8,007 nucleotides of DNA from UBA9676 sp036005525 (GTDB taxonomy: Bacteria > Actinomycetota > Actinomycetes > Streptosporangiales > Streptosporangiaceae): the NCBI GenBank assembly GCA_036005525.1, contig DASYQM010000165.1, positions 1-8,007 on the forward strand. Direction: 5' to 3'. Under the pieces are notes generated by a model. It saw nothing but the letters and a program-made list of their open reading frames with translations, made no database searches and was not told where the DNA came from. The stretch's first letter is position 1. Every line of letters starts with the position of its first letter. Below, in pieces: positions 4,456 to 8,007 of the stretch. A program made the translations under genes and the position numbers.

Positions 4456-6948
4456 CTACTCGGCTCTCAGGCCGGCGGCAGCGCGGGTGCGGGCCGCAGC
4501 TGCCGCCGGCACAGAGGCAAGCAGGTTGCCCGCCACCACGAGGGCGGCCAGGCCGACGATGAGCGCGAGCACCGGGACCTCGACCACCGGGACGGCCCCA
4601 AGGGAACGGGCGAAGGCCTGCCATGCCAGCCGGCCGCCGGCGATTCCCAGCGGGCCGCCGATCACGATGGCGATCAGCAGCGTGAGCGTTGTCTGCCAGG
4701 CGATAACCACCCTGACCTGGCGTCGCGTCATGCCTAGCGCCTTGAGCAGGGCGAGCTCCTGGCGCCGTCGGCGGACCAGGCTTAGCACTGTCAGGGCAAG
4801 CGACAGCACCGCCGCGGCGGCGAGGCCGAGGGCGAGCGCGAGCGGCTGGCCACCCAAATGCCCGGCATTGACGACCGCCGCGGCCAGCGCGTGACGCAGT
4901 TCGTAGCTGCCGCCGGGAGTTCCATCCGGGTTGGCGGAGACGATCCGGTGGATCAGGTGAGCGCGCTGCACCTCGGTGGTGCCCGGTGCCAGGTCAATCG
5001 CCACGGCCGAGGGATAGACCTGCACCGATTGGGCTGGGCCCCGCGGCCGGCTGCCCGCACCCACGGCCGCCAGCAAGGTCGCCTCAGGGAGCATCGCGCC
5101 GCGTCCGAGCGAGACGTGATCGGCGGCGCCAACACCGAACGAGGGCAGCGTCACAGTCCCGGTGATGGTGACCGTCCGCGCGAATGGCGGGGTGCCGATC
5201 CGGACGGTATCACCAATCTTCTTCCCGAGCTGGCCCAGTGTCACCGTGCCCAGCTCGATCTGGCCGTTGCCCGAGAGCGGCCGGCCGCTGGTGGTCGGTG
5301 GCTGAACCGCACCGAGATGGCGCCGGATGCCGAGCACCGGGACGATCCGGCCATCGACAGCCAGCTGGCCGAATGCGAACTCCGACCAGCCGACGACCGC
5401 CGGCTGACCGTGGATCAGCCGGTTCACAGCCCCCGGGGTGAAGCTCCCGTAGCCGCTTTGTGTCTGGATGACCACGTCCCAGTTCCAGCCGTATCTGGCC
5501 GGATGGGAGATCAGCCCGGCCAGGCTGGCGTTGAATACCACCGCGGAGACGACCGCTGTGACGGCGGCGATGGATCCGAGCAGGGTTGACCGCACCGGGA
5601 CCGACCGCGCGCCCGATTCCGGCTCGAGCGCGTTGCGGGTGCCCACGACCGCCGATGCCGGCATTCCGGCCGCGGCGGCCGTCCTGGCGAAGGCGGATGG
5701 TCGGGCGGCTGCCTCGCCCTTCCTCGGACGGACCGACCGGATCGCCAGCACAGCAAGCAGCCCGAGCAAGACAACGCCGATGAGGAACCCGCCCGCGCCG
5801 TGGGCAAGGCCGTCTGCCCAGATCCCGCGGCTCGGGTCGTAGCGGCGCACGGGTCCGACCGGCGCCAGCGGGGAGATGGCCACAGCGCCCGCCACGGCAA
5901 GTATCGCGCCACCGAGGACGGGAATCACCCCGGGCAGTCCTGCTGCCAGCGCGGCCTGAGCGCGGGTGGCGCCGAGCGCACGGATCACCGCGATGTCCGG
6001 TGCCGCCCTGCTGATCATCTGTGACAGACCCTGGCCGGCCAGGACGACCATCGCCAGCGCGGCGATGGCGCCGAAAACGCTCAGTGCGATTGCTTCTGGC
6101 CTGATTGCCTGCTGCACCTGGTTGCGGATCACATCGGAGCGGCTGACGGTGAAGGAGAGGCCGGGCAGATTCTGGTGGATGCTTCGGTCTTCCTGCCGTT
6201 GCACCTGCCGTGCAAGCCTGGCGAGGTCTGCCTGCAGGGCGGGGATCCCCCCGATGCCCCGGGCCAGGCGCAGCCCGATCCACGCGTAGAAGTACTCCGC
6301 CAGCACCTGGCGGGTCGCACCGGGCGGCAGGATGGCACCCTGCACTGCGTCGGACTGATCAACAAGCGCTGGCGGGACTTCCCCGACCGCCGCCACCCGG
6401 TAGGACCGGGTGAATTGCCTGCCCGCGGGCTGCCCGTCCGCGCCCAGCGGCTGGTACGCGTACTTCACCGTGCCGCCGACACCGGTACCGAACAGCCGCG
6501 CGATGACGGGCGTGAGCACAATCTCGGTGGTCGACCCCAGCCGTGGCAGCCGGCCGGCCAGGACAGTCATCCGGTCCTGGCTGAGGTACTCGCCGTCGAG
6601 GCTGCCGTTCAGGCTGTTGGTGAGGAAGGAATGGTCGATGCGGCCATGGACCACCGGCAATCCGTTCAGGCCCACGTACGCGGCGTGGGAAACGACGCCG
6701 GGCAGCGATGAGATCAGCGTGATGGGCCGCATCGCCGGCAAGCCGGGCAGCTTCCCAGGCACGTTCACGAACACATCGCTGGCATGGATCGATGTCAGGT
6801 AGCGGCTATAAGCAGTCGCCGTCCGCCGTGCGCCGGCCAGGGCACCGAGGGCCACCGCTCCCAGCAAGCCGCCCATCAGCGCCAGCACCATCGCCTGCCG
6901 CCAGGAACGCCGTACCGCGGCCCGCCAGCAGAAGAACGCGACGGTCAC
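4456..6948 (-). CDS. FtsX/MacB-type ABC transporter permease, two FtsX domains
   Basis: This 830-residue membrane protein is the permease half of an FtsX/MacB-type ABC system, which moves lipids, peptides or drugs or signals across the membrane. Predicted helices lie near residues 20-42, 285-307, 336-360, 385-403, 456-478, 702-724, 748-770 and 793-815, giving two four-helix halves. A large extracellular domain follows the first helix of each half (about 43-284 and 479-700). Each half carries the cytoplasmic coupling motif after its second helix: DIAVIRALGATRAQ (318-331) and ELALLKALGMTRRQ (731-744). The N-terminal ALAGARRTATAYSRY block is typical of actinomycete members. I chose GTG at 6948, with GGGAG just upstream, because the frame's 122-codon extension to 7314 resembles no family and precedes the normal N-terminus. 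No ATPase gene adjoins it in this window, and the substrate is unknown. Confidence 0.9.
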   Translation of the reverse strand: MTVAFFCWRAAVRRSWRQAMVLALMGGLLGAVALGALAGARRTATAYSRYLTSIHASDVFVNVPGKLPGLPAMRPITLISSLPGVVSHAAYVGLNGLPVVHGRIDHSFLTNSLNGSLDGEYLSQDRMTVLAGRLPRLGSTTEIVLTPVIARLFGTGVGGTVKYAYQPLGADGQPAGRQFTRSYRVAAVGEVPPALVDQSDAVQGAILPPGATRQVLAEYFYAWIGLRLARGIGGIPALQADLARLARQVQRQEDRSIHQNLPGLSFTVSRSDVIRNQVQQAIRPEAIALSVFGAIAALAMVVLAGQGLSQMISRAAPDIAVIRALGATRAQAALAAGLPGVIPVLGGAILAVAGAVAISPLAPVGPVRRYDPSRGIWADGLAHGAGGFLIGVVLLGLLAVLAIRSVRPRKGEAAARPSAFARTAAAAGMPASAVVGTRNALEPESGARSVPVRSTLLGSIAAVTAVVSAVVFNASLAGLISHPARYGWNWDVVIQTQSGYGSFTPGAVNRLIHGQPAVVGWSEFAFGQLAVDGRIVPVLGIRRHLGAVQPPTTSGRPLSGNGQIELGTVTLGQLGKKIGDTVRIGTPPFARTVTITGTVTLPSFGVGAADHVSLGRGAMLPEATLLAAVGAGSRPRGPAQSVQVYPSAVAIDLAPGTTEVQRAHLIHRIVSANPDGTPGGSYELRHALAAAVVNAGHLGGQPLALALGLAAAAVLSLALTVLSLVRRRRQELALLKALGMTRRQVRVVIAWQTTLTLLIAIVIGGPLGIAGGRLAWQAFARSLGAVPVVEVPVLALIVGLAALVVAGNLLASVPAAAAARTRAAAGLRAE

Positions 6949-6962
6949 CCCGCTCCCGCCAG

Positions 6963-6978
6963 CCCTGGCACACCAGGG
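6963..6978 (-). repeat. small hairpin in the permease leader
   Basis: CCCTGG (6963-6968) and CCAGGG (6973-6978) pair around CACA. On the minus strand the hairpin ends 14 bases before the GTG start, next to the GGGAG binding site. It could influence translation of the permease. Confidence 0.35.
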
Positions 6979-7021
6979 AAACCGGCCATTCTCGCAGTCA
7001 CACCACCTATTGTGCTGATCA

Positions 7022-7034
7022 GTGCGGTCCGCAC
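7022..7034. promoter_or_regulatory. 13-bp palindrome GTGCGG-T-CCGCAC, possible operator
   Basis: A perfect 6+1+6 palindrome lies about 75 bases upstream of the permease start. Its half-sites reappear in the hairpin at 7139-7160 (spacing 10 there), which would fit a regulator site used twice, but GC bias makes chance possible. Confidence 0.35.
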
Positions 7035-7138
7035 CCAGGGTGCTCGCCCCACCGGAGCAGGCAAGCCAGCACCAACCCCGCTCCCCGCGAGCCAGCCCCG
7101 GCCGGGGAACACCCGCGAGCGCGGCATGGGTGGATAAA

Positions 7139-7160
7139 TGTGCGGCGCACTCGCCGCACA
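7139..7160. promoter_or_regulatory. perfect 9-bp inverted repeat, operator or terminator-like
   Basis: TGTGCGGCG (7139-7147) pairs with CGCCGCACA (7152-7160) around CACT. It is flanked by ATAAA on the left, so a minus-strand transcript would carry the hairpin followed by a short U-run (UUUAU). With no minus-strand gene upstream to terminate, an operator between the divergent genes is as likely as a terminator. Confidence 0.45.
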
Positions 7161-7342
7161 GAAACATCCTCAATCGTCGCGCAGGGCTGACGAAGGCGTC
7201 CCACCTGTCTGCGAGAGCGCTCCCGAGCGTGCCTGGGCCCCGTGCTGGAAGCAGGACTGAGGCAAGAACCAGCGCGTCAGGCAGTGGTGTCGGTAGGTCT
7301 CGCCCGGCAGACATGGTTGTCCTGCACTCGCGGGGTCGGCGG

Positions 7343-7372
7343 TTGACGGTTCACGCGCGGGGCGGTGAGAAT
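7343..7372 (+). promoter_or_regulatory. candidate housekeeping-sigma promoter for the PEP-enzyme gene
   Basis: TTGACG (7343-7348) matches the -35 consensus in five of six bases. An 18-base spacer separates it from GAGAAT (7367-7372), a four-of-six -10 match. This would place the transcript start near 7379, with a leader of about 43 bases before ATG 7422. Confidence 0.4.
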
Positions 7373-7421
7373 TGCCAGGGGCGTCGGGCTGCGCGGCAGG
7401 TGCCCCCGGGGGAGGCCAAGA

Positions 7422-8007
7422 ATGTCTGGACGGGGTACGACCGCGCTTCGTTTCGAGCCTCCTGGCCCGGGGTCGTGGAGCTTGGACCCGGTGCATTTCC
7501 CGCGTCCGGCAACGCGGTACTGGGCGGAGATGCACCCTGAGCCGTTCCGCCGGGGCACGCATGAGTTCATGGCGTACTACGGGATGCCCATTGAGTCGTT
7601 GGAGACGCAGTACGTCAACGGCTTCGCGTACAGCGCGATGCGGCCGGCACGCGAGGACGAGATTCCGCAACGTTTCGCCCGGGCGGAGCAGGTGTGGGAG
7701 GGCAAGGTCTGGCGCGAGCAGCTGCGCGAGTGGGACGACACGGCCAAGCCTGCTGCGGTCAGGACTCACCGCGAGCTGCAGTCAGTGGATGTGGATGCGC
7801 TCTCCGACGACGAGCTGGCCGCGTACCTCACCCGCTGCCGCGAGCACCACTCGCAGATGATCTACCAGCACATGCGTTTCACCGGGTCGGCGATGCTACC
7901 GGTGGGTGACCTGCTTGCGCACCTCGGGTCCTGGACCGGCGTGGCGCCGGCCAGCGCGCTTGCGATGATGCGCGGCGCTGCGCCTGTGTCGGCAGGTGCG
8001 TCGGGTG
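7422..8007 (+). CDS. PEP-utilising-enzyme-like protein, N-terminal part (3' end outside window)
   Basis: GGGGGAGG (7408-7415), six bases before ATG 7422, gives a convincing start, and the frame is open to the window end (195 residues seen). The order PGPGSWSLDPVHFPRP (residues 15-30), TRYWAEMHPEPFRRG (31-45), YVNGFAYSAMRP (64-75), EIPQRFARAEQVW (80-92) and MIYQHMRFTGSAMLP (146-160) matches, from memory, actinomycete proteins annotated as PEP-utilising enzymes. These have this helical region followed by a swivelling phosphohistidine domain; they resemble the middle part of PEP synthase and rifampin phosphotransferase but lack the N-terminal ATP-grasp domain. The phosphohistidine domain would lie beyond the window, so phosphoryl transfer cannot be confirmed. 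There is no signal peptide, so it is probably cytoplasmic. It is divergent from the permease, and a candidate promoter lies at 7343-7372. Confidence 0.75.
   Translation, partial: MSGRGTTALRFEPPGPGSWSLDPVHFPRPATRYWAEMHPEPFRRGTHEFMAYYGMPIESLETQYVNGFAYSAMRPAREDEIPQRFARAEQVWEGKVWREQLREWDDTAKPAAVRTHRELQSVDVDALSDDELAAYLTRCREHHSQMIYQHMRFTGSAMLPVGDLLAHLGSWTGVAPASALAMMRGAAPVSAGASG

Larger units (their letters stand above)
6949..7421. other. divergent intergenic region between permease and PEP-enzyme genes
   Basis: These 473 bases separate two divergently read genes. The minus frame stays open but shows no family resemblance. The region contains a hairpin in the permease leader (6963-6978), a 13-bp palindrome (7022-7034), the palindrome CCCCGGCCGGGG (7096-7107), a strong 9-bp hairpin (7139-7160) and a promoter candidate for the plus-strand gene. 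It is likely to hold control sites for both genes. Confidence 0.6.

Noticed and set aside
7096..7107. CCCCGGCCGGGG palindrome as an operator
   Set aside because: It is made only of G and C, so it is easily a chance palindrome at this GC content; noted but not called.
6949..7314. 122-codon N-terminal extension of the permease frame to an upstream start
   Set aside because: The extension has scattered Cys and Trp, no helix and no family resemblance, and lies before the normal permease N-terminus. GTG 6948 has its own GGGAG binding site.

Overview
High GC, a GTG start, GC-rich third codon positions and the protein families (class E sortase with a sorting-signal substrate, SCO6745-type winged-helix protein, FtsX/MacB-type permease opening with an ALAGARRTATAY block, PEP-utilising enzyme lacking an N-terminal ATP-grasp domain) all point to a filamentous or related actinomycete chromosome. 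The genus cannot be fixed from this window.

Layout. (1) Positions 3-1109: the tail of a wall-anchored surface protein (Pro/Thr/Ser stalk, LPITG, membrane helix, Arg tail), followed by a class E sortase with His, Cys and Arg catalytic residues. Substrate and enzyme are adjacent and probably work together at the cell surface. (2) Positions 1126-1310: the first 12 codons of a small membrane-protein gene that usually follows class E sortases in actinomycetes. It runs abruptly into what looks like the 3' end of a transposase gene, so this is a scar where the sortase operon was broken. (3) Positions about 1310-3060: a 1.7-kb gene-poor stretch without convincing intact genes but rich in structure. 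It holds three diverged copies of a CTAGG-started repeat, alternating with two diverged copies of a small-protein motif (LHFxGVxAEDxAxI). It also holds a strong terminator-like hairpin and a run of perfect inverted repeats, two of which share the same 12-bp stem and 24-nt loop and bracket a 72-codon ORF. It reads as a decayed accessory region. (4) Positions 3076-3894: an intact SCO6745-family protein gene. (5) Positions 3895-4455: a spacer with one possible 45-codon ORF. (6) Positions 4456-6948, minus strand: a large two-domain FtsX-type ABC transporter permease with no ATPase gene beside it. (7) Positions 6949-7421: a divergent intergenic region with several palindromes and a candidate promoter. 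(8) From 7422 past the window end: the N-terminal part of a PEP-utilising-enzyme-like protein.

No intact mobile element, CRISPR array, rRNA or tRNA gene was seen. The parts most worth a second look are the broken sortase operon and the alternating degenerate repeats and bracketing hairpins between about 1310 and 2350.
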